A stretch of DNA of 64,000 nt from Eudorina sp. 2006-703-Eu-15 (GCA_003117195.1 BDSI01000041.1:186001-250000); one strand, 5' to 3'. Positions 44,931-58,800 are shown, counted from the stretch's first letter. The notes: a model not told the origin generated them from the letters alone. Program-made: numbers and translations.

Positions 44931-47900
44931 AGCGGTGGAGGACCCCGAGAGGGCGACCTGGGCCCGGGGCAGTGACGAAGGGAGGGGCCTCTGGGAGGGA
45001 GAGCTCGTGGCGTTGGCCGGCGTGGTGGGCTGCGATAGGGCCAGCTGCGCCGTCGGTGCCGGGTAAGGAAGAAACTCGGGTCGAGAGCTGCAGAGTTGGG
45101 TTGCCGAGTTTTTGCGAAAGTTTTGTGGAGGCGTTTCAGTTTTGCGTTGGCGATTGCGGGGCTCCTCGGAAGATTTGGGTTGATGGACAGCTTGGGGCCG
45201 CTGTTGACGCGAGGTGTGATTTCATTTCATGCGGTTTGTTTCACGATGAGGGTATATGAGCCGCGTATGGGCGAGTGACGGGGGCTACTTCGCGCTGCTG
45301 AGGCAGATACCGTTTGGGTGCGGGCGATGACTTGAGACGGCACACAGCTGGCGGCAGCTGGAGTTCGGTGACGTGTGCTCGCATGGGTTGGACGCGGGCG
45401 GGCACGGGTTCGGGCACGGCCAGGAAGGAGGCTGGAGATCTCTCAGGGGTGCGACCACTCCAGTATTAAGCGGGGGCCAAGCTGCTGCAGGCTTCCGACA
45501 GACGTGGTTCCGAAGCTCCAGGGAGGTCTGCCAAAGCACTCTGGGGCTGCAGCCCGAGCGCGGCGGGAGTAAATCCGTGTGACCAAGGAGCATTGGCATC
45601 TTGTTGATAAGGCCCCCCCCCGGGCTGGGTGTGTCTGGGTGGGCTGTTGTCACTCAATTGCCTCTCACAAAGACGAGCGGAGGCCTGGGTGCTAGCTAGC
45701 TAGCCCGGTATGACAGGGCGCGGGCCACCCGGAGCTGAATCAAACCGGCATGAACCGGCATGCGCACTCTACGCCCCAAAAGAGACGCTGGGCACGCAAT
45801 CAAAAGTTCGAAAGGTCTCGTTTGATCAACGGAAGGTGAGGCGCCGAGGACATCATTTGCACACCAGCCATCCCCGCTCTCCGGTGCGGCAGGAAGGTGA
45901 CGACCTCAGACGGTACACAGCACGCACGCAACAAGAACATCGCGGCATCACATCACCCACCCACCGAACCAAAGACCCACGTCCTGGCGCCGCCACGCAA
46001 CGGGACGCTCCGACGGGCCCCCCGGGGGACCGCTGGCGCCAACCTGCAACCGGACAAAACACGGACGCGCCTGCCAACAGGAAGCTTGGACCGGCCAGAC
46101 ACAGCGCAGACCGCACCCATCGCCGCACCCGTGGCCCCCATCCGCCCCGACCCCCCCCTTGATCGCCCAAGTAATGGTCGCCAGACACTGCTCAAATCCA
46201 GCGTCACGATTGGCCGCAAAAGTGCGGCCAAAAGTTAAAGCCCCCCCTGTCCCAGAAGGGGCCCATGCGTCGGTCGGCGCCTGCCCCTCCGCGGACTGGC
46301 TGTACCTCCCCTAGAGGCACCCCATGAGCACACACCGAGACATGGCCGCCGGCTCGCCGACTGTACACGTGCGGGTCGCCACCTGCACCACCACCACTGG
46401 CAGCAGCTGCGCAGCAGCCGCGACGTCAGCGACACCTCCAGAGTGCGCACACACCGCGGACAGGCGCCGCAAGCAGGAACACAAAACAATCATCCTGCTG
46501 TGAGATTAGAACCCGCCGCCAAAATTCCTTTGTTACCATGAGCCGCCAGGAAAACAACGCCAGCTAGAAATGGAGACGATAAATCACAGTGCTTGCGCTT
46601 GCCAAAAAACACGACCAGCGGGGGAGGGAAGGCGAATAAGACCGAACCCGACCACGCCCAGGCTGAGGCAGGCATCCCCGGCGGTCCCCATCATGGCGGC
46701 GTCATCCCCGGCCGATACATGATGTCATGGAGGCGAATCGTCCCCGACCTATACACACACTCTCACATAAAGAGGCTTTGGGTACATAACTAACTCACAG
46801 GGGCAACCGTATGGCACTACCACACCCAGTGCACAGCACGCATTCCTGCCCTGCCCGCCGATCAAAACACACAAAAAGAGAACCCCTTAGGGGCACATGG
46901 GGGCCCGACTGGAGCCACAGGAGAGGCGCCAGGCGACAATGTGCCGCACCAGGCGCCCGATTGAGTGAGAAACGCTGCACAGCAGGGAGTCCTGGACAAC
47001 GCCCCACCTGCCAACATCCTGCCACATGCCACCCCCCCCTCGCCACCGTGCCTGCGCATACATGCCCGGCAGCAGCTCACTGCATCATGTCCTTCCGCCA
47101 GGCCTACCCACCGCAGGCCCGCCAGCCAGGGCCTCCCAACCATGGAACCTCCCCATCGGTCGATACACCTCTCCTTGCTTGTGACGAGCCGTCCTTGCAG
47201 TGCAATACGTGCCGCAACGAGCCCCGAGCCCCCAAGCCCTCCACGTGGGTCAGTCAGCGGGCCCCCTCGCAATGCCCCCTTGCAAAGCAATGCAATGTCA
47301 TGTCCTGGTTGTGCACAACTTAACTCTGCTGTGCCCTGACCACCACCATCACCACGCATACAGCTGCGTTGCGACTCGACAGGTACCCGCCTTCCCTGCC
47401 TCAGACATCCCTAGCTACAGCCATCCACACAACTGAGGGCCACCGCCCCCTCCCTACCCTATCCTACTTCAGACCCCAACCCCCACGAAGCGCTGCAGCC
47501 TCCCGCGGTCTGTACAGCCCTGCGCCGCAGGCGGGCCCTTGCCTGCGCTGCCCCAGCCTGAGTATTTCTGGGTGTGCCCGGGTCCGTTTCGGGTTCCTTT
47601 CTTTTTTCAATTTAGCCCTGCCCCAGCAAACTCCCCGCGCGCGCCTAGTGCGTGACAACACCCCTCGTCCCCGTCAGTCTCCGGCCACCAATCGGACCGA
47701 GTCGTAGATCACCGGATGCGGCGGCCCCAATGTGTACTGCGATCGGAACCCTCCGAATTAAAGACCAATACCCCTAGGGCTGCCAGGGAGGTGCGGGCGG
47801 ACGACTGCCCCAGGCGGCCGGCCTGGCACTGCCGACCGCGCGCAACGGAGAGGCCGGGCCCGGCCTTGCCGCTGCCACAGCTGCACACCTGTACACCCGG

Positions 47901-48133
47901 TGAGTATATCTGCACCTGTGCACCTGGGCTCGGTCGGTCGGGTTCCTCTTCTTAAAACCTGTACCCATGCCACCCGCTGCCGACAACCACGGACTGCGGC
48001 TGCGCCTCTGCGTCCGGCGCCGCGTTTCATCGCCACAGTCCCCATGGCAGCTGAACCCCTTGGCCTCGGCTGTGTGGGCCCCCCCTCGTGCTGCTGTTGG
48101 TGCGCCCTGCTGCATGGCATGCTGCGGCAGCTG
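44931..48133. other. Gene-poor interval
   Basis: No exon is supported in 3.2 kb. A 7-bp stem (GGCCGCA...TGCGGCC) lies at about 46211-46228. 47571-47630 shares a diverged sequence with a BTAF1 intron (see findings). Confidence 0.4.
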
Positions 48134-50199
48134 CTACACCTGCTCCTGTTGCTGGAGTCGTTGCTGGTGCCCCTCTGGCTGCTGCTGCTGCTGTTGAGTC
48201 GGTGGCGGCGAGGACTCCAAGCCCTCTGAAAGGGGTGTGCCGGTCGTGGTCCCGCCGCCGCCTCCACCGCCCCCATCCGCGGTGGTGCTGCTGAGCTCCA
48301 TACCCGTCGCGCCGCCGCCACCTCCGCTGCCTCCACCGCCCTCCGACATCCCATCTGAGAACCCGCTGTCAGAGCCGGACAACGCCGACCGGGCTGCGGA
48401 CCCGCCGATCCCCGTCCCCCTCCTGCCGCGCCGCTCCAACGGCAAGCCCATCGCGGCCGCGGCCGCCACTCCCGTCATTGTCATCCTTGAATGGCAGGGC
48501 CCTCCAGTGCTTGCCATCGCCTCGGGGATTAGGTGCTCACTCATCACACCGCCGCCGCCGCCGCTGCAGGCTGCACCGCTGGCGCCCGCCGGCGGACAGG
48601 TGCCGGCTGCCGCTGCCGCCGCCACCGCCGCCGCCGCGGACGCTCCGCCGCCGCCCTCGGACGTTGACTCCTCCGCTCGACGGGAGAGGGAGCGCAGGAG
48701 GGCAGTCTTGCGAAGGTCCAGGCCACCGAAGCGCGAGTCGCTGGGCGAGGAAGGGATGTCGGCCAGCAGGCCGCCCCGGCCCCCCGAGGAGTTGCCCCGC
48801 GTGTAGGGCGGCCCTCGCAGGACGTGCTGCTGCTGCTGCTGAAGCTGCTGCTGCATCAGCAGCTGCTGCTGTTGTTGCTGTTGAGGGCTCTGGAACGCGC
48901 TGAGAGGCCCCGCTGCTGCTGAGGCGCACTGGGCAGAGGCTTCGGACAGGCGCCGGGGGAAAGCGCCCTGTGAGAACGGCGAGCCATAGCACCCGCCGTA
49001 GGGTACGGCACTGATCCCAGCGCAGGGCGTGGATGCACCCATCGCCGGGGCGCTGGAAGGAGGCCCACGGACCCCGGCCCAAGCGCCGCTGGCGCCAGCC
49101 ACTGCCCCGCCTAGACCTGCGGTCACCGGCCCTACCCCCCCGCCCGCCGCGCCGGTGCCTGCAGCCGCAGTCGGCGCTCCGGTGGAAGCACCCGTCCATA
49201 ACAACCCGCTCAGACTCACGGAGCGCTCCCGCTCGTCCAACAGCTCCGAATCCGCGGTTTCGCTGTTGGAATCCGCGGCAGCGGCGTAGGCCTTCCCGGC
49301 CCCCGCGCCGCCGCCAGGCCCGGTCCCGCCGCCGACCCCACCGCCGCCTCCGCCGGCGCCCTGGGAAGCCGACACTGAGACCGAGACCGAGAACGAGGCA
49401 TCGCTGGTGAGCATGGGCTGCAGGAAGTCCCCTCCCGCATCCGTCAGGCCGTCGCTCATCTCCGAGACGCACGTCCGTTGCGGGCTGCAGCCTCCGGGGG
49501 GCGTTTGGGGCCCCGCGCCAAACGGATGGACGTGGAGTTGAGAGTGGGGGTGAGGGTGGGAGAGGGCGGGAGGCATGGGGGTGAGGGCCGGCGGTGGGTA
49601 GACGTGGGTGGCCAGGTCGTCCCCTGGGCTGCCGGGCGGCTGGCCGCCCGTGCCTGGCCCCGCTGAGGTGCTGGGTCGCAGGCTCATGTGGCGTGTGAGG
49701 TTGCTGGCCATGACCTGAGGGAGGTGGTGACAAGGGAGGGAGGCCAGGAGAGAGGGGATCGGTATGTGCAAGGAAGGACGGCGTGGGGCATAGGCGACGT
49801 TGGTAGACGGCCGATAGGGCATACTTTTGCAGGTAAGCTTCGCGAGCAACGTCGGATATCCCGCGCGAAACGAGGGCTAACTCTCAGGGCAGGAGTCGGG
49901 AGCGGAAACTGGAGGGGACCGGGCAAGTCGACTATTTGCATCTCGCCAACGACAGATGACATCCCTCCGTCCAACCTCACCTCAGACAGGTACCGTTTGG
50001 ATGATTGGGCGTTGTAATCGATGTCCGGGTCGCTGACTGGCGAGTAACGCCAGTTGCCGCCGACGAAGACGTCATCATATGGGGCTATATCGGGTCCAGG
50101 ATTGCTCCGTTGCCTCTTCCTCATGTGCCCATGAGTAAAAGGAGACGGCTGACTGCCTGGGTGGGACGTTTCGCCCGTTGCAGAAATGCGCTGTTCCAT
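48134..50199 (-). CDS. Gly/Ala/Ser/Gln-rich protein of unknown function
   Basis: Exon 1 50199-49981 (start MEQRISATGETSHPG; an in-frame ATG also exists at 50214) joins exon 2 49714-48134 in phase 0 across a GT-AG intron, giving about 599 aa. Residues near the start hold a basic cluster (MRKRQRSNPGPD) and the non-repetitive segment YDDVFVGGNWRYSPVSDPDI. The rest is mostly homopolymers, broken by better-preserved segments: MASNLTRHMSLRPSTSAGPG, CSPQRTCVSEMSDGLTDAGG, DSRFGGLDLRKTALLRSLSR and SGSDSGFSDGMSEGG. It may continue past the TAG if GAGCAG|GTGTAG is used as a donor. I do not recognise the family. The basic cluster suggests a nuclear location, as inference only. Confidence 0.6.
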
Positions 50200-50214
50200 T
50201 GCATGACCAGTCAC

Positions 50215-50948
50215 AAGGAACCAACAAATTCGATTTTGTCAGCCATGTGTTCTCCTTGTGTGAACGTATGGTAAGGGCTGCTCAGGAAACACAGCGTAAC
50301 ACCAGAACCCACTTAACATGATGGGTGCTCGCTGCATCACACAGGAACCGGGGACATCATTTCATACCTGCTGCTCGTATAACTTTGGGCGTGTGATTTT
50401 CTCTGGCGTGAGTACGAAAGCGATACGACATGCAGTCAACTGGGAGGGACTTCTACAGCTTGAAAACTTTACAGAGGACGGTGTGCCTCATTTCCCATTA
50501 ATCCTCTGATTCGCCGCATCATTTCGGCCTACTTACGAAATTTTGTCACAGAAAAATGCAGGTGAACCGAGCAGATCAGTATATTTTATAGGCTTTGGGA
50601 TTCGACCTCTGAAATATTCATACGAAATGTCTTGTCGCAGGCTGTGCGGATACCTGTGTCTTCGTGTGCAACACCTCTATGCAGAAGGTAGGATTTGCAT
50701 GGGCTTCCCAGCCTTTATGAATGGATTGACGCGGTAACTTAAAAATCGTTGCATCGGCGATTTGCAGAACAACGCCGCTCTGTGCTCCGCACGCGCGCTA
50801 TTCCCGGCGCGACGCGGTCCGGGTTTGTGCTTCTAAAGAAAGCAAGGACAGCTTCGTGTCGGGTGAGGAACAGCACATCGCGGCGTATCCTTTGATTAAC
50901 CTTGACCTGGAGCGGCGGGTCCTAGACGTGCGGCAGGCTCCCCAGTGC
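50215..50948. other. Divergent intergenic region
   Basis: No exon is supported. 50500-50760 is A+T-rich relative to its surroundings and may contain the promoter of the downstream gene. Confidence 0.4.
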
Positions 50949-52179
50949 ATGACAGGTATCTCAGCTCCCGGCATTCGTCGGCTTGGCAGCTTCCTCCGTT
51001 GCAAAACTTCCAGCGGCGCCCGGGCCTGCCAGCCTGGCGGCACGGCAAGCGTGCCCAAGGTAACCAGCTCATCCCAGCTTTCAGATCCGCACGGCTGCGC
51101 GAGTCGAGTCGTCATCCGCAGCGACGTCACCGCACCGAAGGTCCCCCGGCAACCAGCCAAAGCCCAAGAGAACATTCTGCTCGTTCCTTGGGTTGCTACC
51201 ATTGCCACCCCACGGGCATACAATCAGCGTTCGTGTTGCTGTGGCCTCCCCGGGCTGCTGTGGCCGCCTCAGTTGCAGTGTCCATTACCCCATGGCCCCC
51301 TCACCCCCTCACACACGGTTGTGCCTGCAGGTGCCATCAAGACAGCGGGTGGTCTAGTGGATAAAGCCACGGATCTGGTGCCCGAGAGTGTGCCTCGTGG
51401 CACCGCCAAGGCGGGAGTCACCATCGCGGGCGTCATGTTCGTGTTCTGGCTGCTTCAGAAGGCAAGCAGCCGCGCACCCCGATCGCGATGCCGTCCGGCG
51501 ATCTTCACTTGACACACGAGGGGGGTTCTGGGTACGGCATGCCATCTGGGTCAGCGTGGATGGTCTCCTTGTGAGGATTTGGTTTTCGTTTCGGCCAGAT
51601 CACTAACCGTATGTTGGTTGGGTCCAGTCAGATCGTTCCTGGGCGGTGGCGGACCACCGACCCTGTTGAACATCACTCCATACACCGAGCTTGGCAGCGG
51701 AAGGAAATCGCGTGCTTTTGTGTCCTTGCCATGGTTGTTCTTCCCAAGTCGGGTCAAGGGGTCATGTCCTTCACAGTCGTGCGAAGTGCGGTCGATCCAA
51801 AGTTGCCCGGACCGCGTTGGCAGGTGATGTTGCACGCTCCCAATGCTGTCAACTGGAGGTCTGCGTGTTGGAGAGGGTTAACCTCCTGTGCAACAACGCT
51901 GTCTATTACGTCTTGCATGTCCCTGAACGCGCCTGTCTGTCTGTCTCCATGTTTGTCTCCATATCTGTCTCCATGTCTGTCTGTACGCACCAGGTGATCT
52001 CGGGCGTCGTGACGCTGGCGATCTTCGCGGGTGTGGGCTACTACTTCCTGACCCAGCAGGGGGCGGACAAGGACGAGGCGATTGACGTGACCCCCTCCGC
52101 CAAGAAGGGCGGCCGCGCGGGGGACGACCTGGACGACCCGCTGGCGGAGGCGCGCAAGATCATGGACAAGTACAAATGA
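50949..52179 (+). CDS. Small membrane protein, probably organellar, with a GC-AG intron
   Basis: The last two exons are clear. One ends at 51461 with PESVPRGTAKAGVTIAGVMF + VFWLLQK; the other is 51994-52179, starting VISGVVTLAIFAGVGYYFLT and ending ARKIMDKYK. The junction AAG|GCAAGC ... CACCAG is a GC-AG intron in phase 0. Together they encode one or two adjoining transmembrane helices followed by a charged tail with KKGGRAGDDLDDPLAEA. Upstream, the same frame is open from ATG 50949 (MTGISAPGIRRLGSFLRC), which is Ser/Arg-rich and could be a transit peptide. A splice acceptor at 51330 (GTGCCTGCAG) suggests another intron between about 51150 and 51330 whose donor I could not fix. Family not recognised. 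Confidence 0.6.
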
Positions 52180-52816
52180 GGGCCGCGACGTTTGGATCGC
52201 CGGCCGTGCCAGTCTGTCAATTGGATAGCGGAGGTGGGAGGCTTTATCCCGATGGCCTGCCTGCCTTGAGGCAGAGCGGGAATGAAGGATGGCGGAAAGA
52301 CGATTAGGCGGCTGGCTGTACGGTACACCAGCGGTAGCAGTGATGGTTTGAAATGGGCTGTAGGCTGCAGAGCGCGACAGACTACGTACAAGTCCACCGT
52401 ACAGACAACGCGGAAGGTGGCCCCGCGGAAGGATAGTATGACAGCATGAAAATATTTCACTTACCATGAGAGAGTAGCAGGATCTGCCGCGATGGGTGAG
52501 CGATTGAAAATGGGCGGCGGGCGTAATGCAGGTGGTGGCGCAGTCGTACTCCAGAGGTGAAGTTGATACTTGGGCATTCACGTGGCTTTCATAACTGTGA
52601 GATTTGATTTCCGAGTCGCTGAGAGGCTTCGAGTGTGCGTTGTGTGGTGACGCACTGACCCGATCGTGTCCGATCGTACACCGACGCTGCAGCCTTCGTT
52701 TTTTTATGAGTAAAGACACTGCATGGCAAGGAGTTATTGTGTTTCTAAATTTGTTCAATGATGACTGCTGCTGTATGTCGACGCGACAGGACACCTTACG
52801 TTGAAAAGTTCCAACA
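52180..52816. other. Intergenic
   Basis: Includes the 3' UTR of the membrane-protein gene and the BTAF1 promoter. Nothing else is seen. Confidence 0.45.
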
Positions 52817-55800
52817 ATGGCAGCCAAACCACAATCCTCAAGCCGTCTGCAGAAACTACTAAACCTCCTTGAGAGTGAGTTATTGCCTTGGGCGCAATCT
52901 GCAGCTTGACAACTTGCTTACTTATCTCGGGGGCTCCCCGTTTCGCAGCCGGAACCTCGGAGGCCACTCGAAAGGCTGCAGCTAAGCAACTTTCTGAGAT
53001 AGCCCGGTCTCACCCCGATCAGTTACTGTCGACAGTGCAGAAGGTGCGGGCATTGGCGCGCAGCTCGCGCCGACACAAGCGTTCTGCTAGCACTGGGCGG
53101 AGTTTGCCTTCACTTTACATGCCTTGGCAGCTCTATCTCGTCTATGCTAATCCAGCTCTACCTGGGATGGCGGCTACCTAAACCCATACCGGACGCACGC
53201 CTGCCCGCAGGTGCATGTGTACCTCTACAACAAAAACTGGGAGACTCGCGTTGCAGCAGGCGAAGCGCTCGCGTACCTCGCTGACATATTTGAGCACCAC
53301 ACCCCGAATGACCTGCGGCGGCAAGCGCTGGCCTGCGGCGTGTGCGAGGACACCCTCGCCCAGGTCCTCGGACCGGACACGCCGCTCAGCTTCTCGAACT
53401 TCAACCTGCAGCATGTCCTGGAGCGGGGTACACCGCTGGGTGCTTCGGGCGGCCAGGTGTGTCCAACTCGCGCACCCGTGCCCTGGACTTGGGTGTCGTG
53501 ACACCTCCCGCCAGCGCGACGCAAAGCCATCGCCGACCGCAGGCAGCACCGCGGGTCACCCGCTGCCCTCCACGGCCATCCCGCGCTGTCCCTTCTGCGC
53601 CCCGGGGGCGCCGCTGTGTAGCCTCCGCTGTGTAGCCTCCGCTGTGTAGCCTCGCCTCCGCTGTGTAGCCTCCGCTGTGTAGCCTCCGCTGTGTAGCCTC
53701 CGCTGTGTAGCCACCGCTGTGTAGCCTCGCCTCCGCTGTGTAGCCTCCGCTGTGTAGCCTCCGCTGTGTAGCCTCGCCTCCGCTGTGTAGCCTCCGTCCG
53801 CTGTGTAGCCTCCGTCCGCTGTGTAGCCTCCGCTGTGTAGCCTCCGCTGTGTAGCCTCCGCTGTGTAGCCTCCGCTGTGTAGCCTCCGTCCGCTGTGTAG
53901 CCTCCGTCCGCTGTGTAGCCTCCGCTGTGTAGCCTCCGTCCGCTGTGTAGCCTCGCCTCCGCTGTGTAGCCTCCGCTGTGTAGCCTCCGCTGTGTAGCCT
54001 CCGCTGTGTAGCCTCCGCTGTGTAGCCTCCGCTGTGTAGCCTCCGTCCGCTGTGTAGCCTCCGTCCGCTGTGTAGCCTCCGCTGTGTAGCCTCCGCTGTG
54101 TAGCCTCCGCTGTGTAGCCTCCGCTGTGTAGCCTCCGTCCGCTGTGTAGCCTCCGTCCGCTGTGTAGCCTCCGCTGTGTAGCCTCCGTCCGCTGTGTAGC
54201 CTCGCCTCCGCTGTGTAGCCTCCGCTGTGTAGCCTCCGTCCGCTGTGTAGCCTCGCCTCCGCTGTGTAGCCTCCGCTGTGTCTGCCACACGGAGACCGCA
54301 ACCTTGTGCCCTCCGGCCAATCCACCCCCCTCCTCCTCCCGACAGGAATTTGACCTGGTTTTGGAGCCTGGGCTGACCCCGAAGGCCCGCTTGGCGGCGC
54401 AGCGGGACATGCTGAAGAAGCGTTTGGGGCTGGATCGCGATATGGGTCTGGACGCGGATGCCCTCTTCAACGATGAGGATCTGGAGGCCGCGGAGGAGGT
54501 CTGCTCCGCGGCAGCGGCCGGACGGCGCCACTCCCAGCAGCACCAACTACAGCAGCAACCGCAGCAGCAGCCGCAGCACTTGCCTGGCCGGGGGTCGGGC
54601 TCGTTGGGGGGCACGGCGACGGGGGGCGCAGCTCCGAAACCTCAGCAGGTGGCGGCGCAGGAGCTGCTTCGCAGCATGGACCTGGAGAAGCTGTCGGCGC
54701 GGGAGCGTAACCGGCTGAAGCGGAAGGCCAAGGCGCTGGGTCGCTCCGACTCGTTGAGGTCGGACCCCGCCGCCGCGGGAGCACAGCAGCCAGGGCAGGG
54801 ACCGGGACCGTCAAGACACAAGGTGCGGTGTGGGGTGGTGTGGGGTGGGGTTACAATGGCAGCGCGGGCATGGGGCGGGAGACGGGGGCGCTTGCGGTTT
54901 GGGTTTTGTGGTGTTTTGATCACCGGGGGGGAGGTCATGACACGACGGGCTGTGTGCAGGGACTGGTCAAAGTCGCCCCGCAGCATCATGGCACTGATAC
55001 TTTGATGTAAATAAGGCAAGTAACAGGGGCTAGCAGTGAGTATGGCGGCGTTGCGTCAATCTACGTCTTGGTATCTAGCGCCGTTCGTCGCTTGCGAAGA
55101 ATGTATCGGTTCATGGCTGTCCGCCGGACGTGCTCGTGCGTGGCCGGCAAGTGGTTCAGTCCCGATCTTCTCCGTCACTGACCCATGGGTCTTCGCCCCT
55201 CGCAGTCCCCCCTGGATGGCGACGGCAGCCTGGGGGGCAGCGCGGGGGAGGAGGGACCGCCGCCGGGAGGGACCGCCCCGAGCGGGTCGGCGGCGGCGGC
55301 GGCGGCGGCGTCCGCGGAGGTCGGAGAAGATGAGGTACGGCATCCGTGGGCGGGCCTTCTGACTTCGATGCCAGGGATGCAACGCGCTGCGGGCACCGCG
55401 GTCCCGCCCCGCGTGGATTCGACCTGCTCCTGATACGATACATGTTATGTACACATGTCATGAAAGCAGTAGGTTGTCAAAGTCGGTGGGTTGCGATTCA
55501 TCACCACCACGACAGATGACAAATACAGTGTTACGGTACTTGAAAGGTTATGTGGGCAAATTGTGACATGGGGCAAAACACCGCGCCAAGCGGGGTCCGG
55601 CAGCGCATCTAGTGGGGCCAGGGGCTTATGATGCGTCCATGTGCGCGTGTCGGGGGTTCTGCAAGGGGCCGGTTGCCCGTGTGATCCCCGGCTGCGCAGG
55701 TGCAGCAGGTCTCAGAAGGCGGTTGGCCGTTTCAGCGGTTGGGCGACCAACTCGTCGTGGACAGCCTGGATCCGGTGTGGGAAGTACGGCATGGTGCCGT

Positions 55801-58800
55801 ACTGGCGCTGCGCGAGCTGCTGCGTGGCCATGCGGCGGCGGCGGGTGTGGAGGCGCCGCTGGACGGGGTGCCTTCCGGCTGGGCTGTGCCAGGCGGTCAA
55901 GGTGGGCAGCCGCTCGAGGGATGGGGGAGGGCGAGGGGGAGGGGGATGGAGAGGGGGAGGGGGAGGAGAGCCGCCGCGGGAGGGTTGCAGATGCGCGCGG
56001 GGAGGGGGGGTCGGTACAGGGAGGGGAGGGAAGGGAGGGAAGGGAGTAAGGCAGGGTAGACGAACCCGGGTCCCCGGGGCTACTCCGGGACATGCGCTGT
56101 TTGGTGACAGGGTGTTTCGCATTCGCTCGCCTGGGATGTTGTGCTGGGTCAGCTGCATAACGCCTGAAGCAGTCCGCGGAGTGACTTGTGAGCAGCTCCG
56201 GAACCAGAACCGGGCGGAGGTACCTACGCGTCTGGTGCACGCGCCCAGCCACCAGCCACGCATCAGTGCTTTCTCGGCCGCCGGGGCGGCGCGGGGCGGA
56301 CTGTGGGGCCTCCAACGGCCCATCCTCGCGCCGCCCTCCTGGACGCCCACCGCCCCTGCGGCCGCCGCCTCGCCGCACCCGGGTGTCCGCACGTCTCGCC
56401 GACTCTTCAACACAGCTCACCCCACCCCACCCCAGTTTGAATATGCCTACCAATTTCCTATACCCCACCCAACCCCTCCCTGCCCCCTGCCTGCCCCCTC
56501 CCCCTCAGGTAAGCGGCAGTTGGGCGCTGTGAGCCCCATGCAGGTGGCCTCAGCCCAGGTCGCCAACCGGCGGTGGCTGGAGGACTGCATCATCCACCTG
56601 CTGTGTGTGTTGGCGCTGGACCGCTTCGGAGACTACGGGTCGGACCAGGTGGGGGTGGGTGGGGTGGGGTGGGGACCTTGGGGTGGAGGCGGCACCTGAC
56701 GCCCTGCGGGACGGTGGGGTGGGGACGGTGGGGCGGGTGGGCGGGAACCTTCATTTGGGTTGTCTTGCCCCCCTGGCAGGTGATTGGTATCCCCGCAGAC
56801 AGGGGTCACCCCGCAGCAGGCGCAGGTCGGAGGCTGTGACCTGGGGGCGCCTCGGGAAACACACCGCTGTCCCGATGCGCGCCCCCCCGCTGCCCCTGCC
56901 CCCTCCCTCCGCTGGCCCCCCCCTCAGGTGACGGCGCCCGTGCGTGAGACTGCTGCCCAGGCTCTGGGGATGGCGCTCACCGCCCTGGATGCGGGGTCGG
57001 TGGGGCGGGTGGCGGCCATGCTGCGGGAACTGCAGGGGCAGACGGACTGGAGGGTCAGATACGGTGAGGCGGCAGGGAAGGGGGGGAGGGCGGCGAGGGC
57101 GGGGCGGGCGGGGCGGGGTGAGTCGGCTCCATGTCCCTTTAGCAATGGTCGGGGCCGTGGCGTTTCATGGCGTAACCGTCGTCTTGGCCCGCAGTCAGCG
57201 GGTGGACTCTTATAACTCTTATAACGTCTGAGATGTTCGCCGCACAAGTTTGTTTGTGCCCAGGTTCTTTGTGTCGAGGGTTCCGTACGACTGGATGGAG
57301 CGCGGCCCGGCGATTGGGTGTCGGTGCGCGCCATGGTGGTATTCCCCCCCCCCGCTGCCCCGACATGCCGCCGCCACCTCTCAGTGCTGTGCACTGGCAA
57401 TGCCCCCCCCCCCGGTGCTCCCCCGGGCACTGGCCCCAGCATGGCCCCCCGCCGGTGGCAGCAGTGCAGTGTGGATGCCGATTGTGTCACGATACACCTC
57501 AACCTGGCTCGGCCAGTCCGAGTATTGGTCCGAAGTGCTCCCGCCTCCCTGCGTTTCTGTGTCCAGCTACCCAGCTACCCTAACACACACTCACACGCCC
57601 CACGCGCGCGGTTGCCTTGTTCGCCGCCACTACGTGTAATACGTTTGTTTGTTCATGCAGGTTATCTGCGCACCTGGGCTGGGTACGGCGGGTTCGTTTC
57701 CCAAATCCACACCTCACTTCTCGCTAAACTAAATCCTCCGCTCCTTCTCCTCCTCCTCCTCCTCCTCCTCCTCGCGCGCGATTCTCAGTCCTCCATGTAC
57801 CCCCCCCTCCCTTACCGGCAGCAGCGCAGTTTAAAATTGTCTACCAATTTCCTATACCCCCCTTACCGACTCCCCGGCGTGCACCCCCCGCCCCGCGCCC
57901 CTCGCAGGCGGCTTCTGCGGCCTCAAGTACATGCTGGCCGCCCGACTGGACCTCGCGGCGGACCTGCTGCCCGCCGCGCTGCCGCTGCTGCGTGTGGGCC
58001 TGGCTGACCCGGACGACGACGTGCGGGCGGCGTGTGCGGACGCGTTGGTGCCCGTGGCGGGGACCCTGGCGGTGGCGGGGGAGCTGGCGGTGGGGGAGCT
58101 GAGGGTGCAGCTGTGGGACCTGCTGCCGCAGCTCTCGGACCTGTCGGCGGCGACCAACAGCGTCATGTCGCTGCTGGCCCATCTGTACGGCAGCGGGGCC
58201 GCCGCCGTCAGCGACGAGCTGACGCTGCTGGTGCCGCGGCTCTTTCCCTTTGTACGGCACACGTTGAGCACGGTGCGGGGGTCGGTGATGCAGTGCCTGG
58301 AGAGGATGCTGGCGCCGCCGCCGGAGGAGGCGGCGTCGGCGGCGGCGGCTGACGCCGCCGCGGCGGAGGCGGCCGCGGTGGCGCCGCTGCCGCCGCCTGG
58401 TTGGCTGCAGCCGCTGTTGCCGCCGCTGTTGCAGCTGGTGTTTCAGAACCTGGTGACGGAGACGGAGCAGCGGGTGGTGGACGCCTCGGTGCGGGTGTGG
58501 CGGCTGCTGGTGAGGTGCGCGGCCCCGGGCGCTCTGTGTGAGGCGGTGGCGCCGGAGCAGCTGCAGGCGCTGATGGCCCTCGGGTCCACACCGGTAAGGG
58601 AGGGGAGGGAGGGAGGGAGGGAGGTGGCCTTGTGTTGCCGACGTACTTAACCAAGCAGCCAACTACCTGCGTGCCTGCCTAACTGATTACCAGACAACTG
58701 ATTACCAGGCAGTCATGGAAGCGCACGTGCTTGCTTGAGGCAGTGCCGTTATGTCCTCTGTGTCACGGGGGCTGTTGGACTCTTAAGGGTTCTGACGGGT

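Noticed and set aside
48237..48806. Plus-strand 189-codon Pro/Ala ORF
   Set aside because: Antisense of the Gly/Ala-rich exon of the minus-strand gene.
53225..54614. Three overlapping minus-strand ORFs of 352-381 codons rich in [14 protein letters not shown]
   Set aside because: They are the reverse reading of the BTAF1 intron 3 minisatellite; all three frames are open only because the unit lacks stops.
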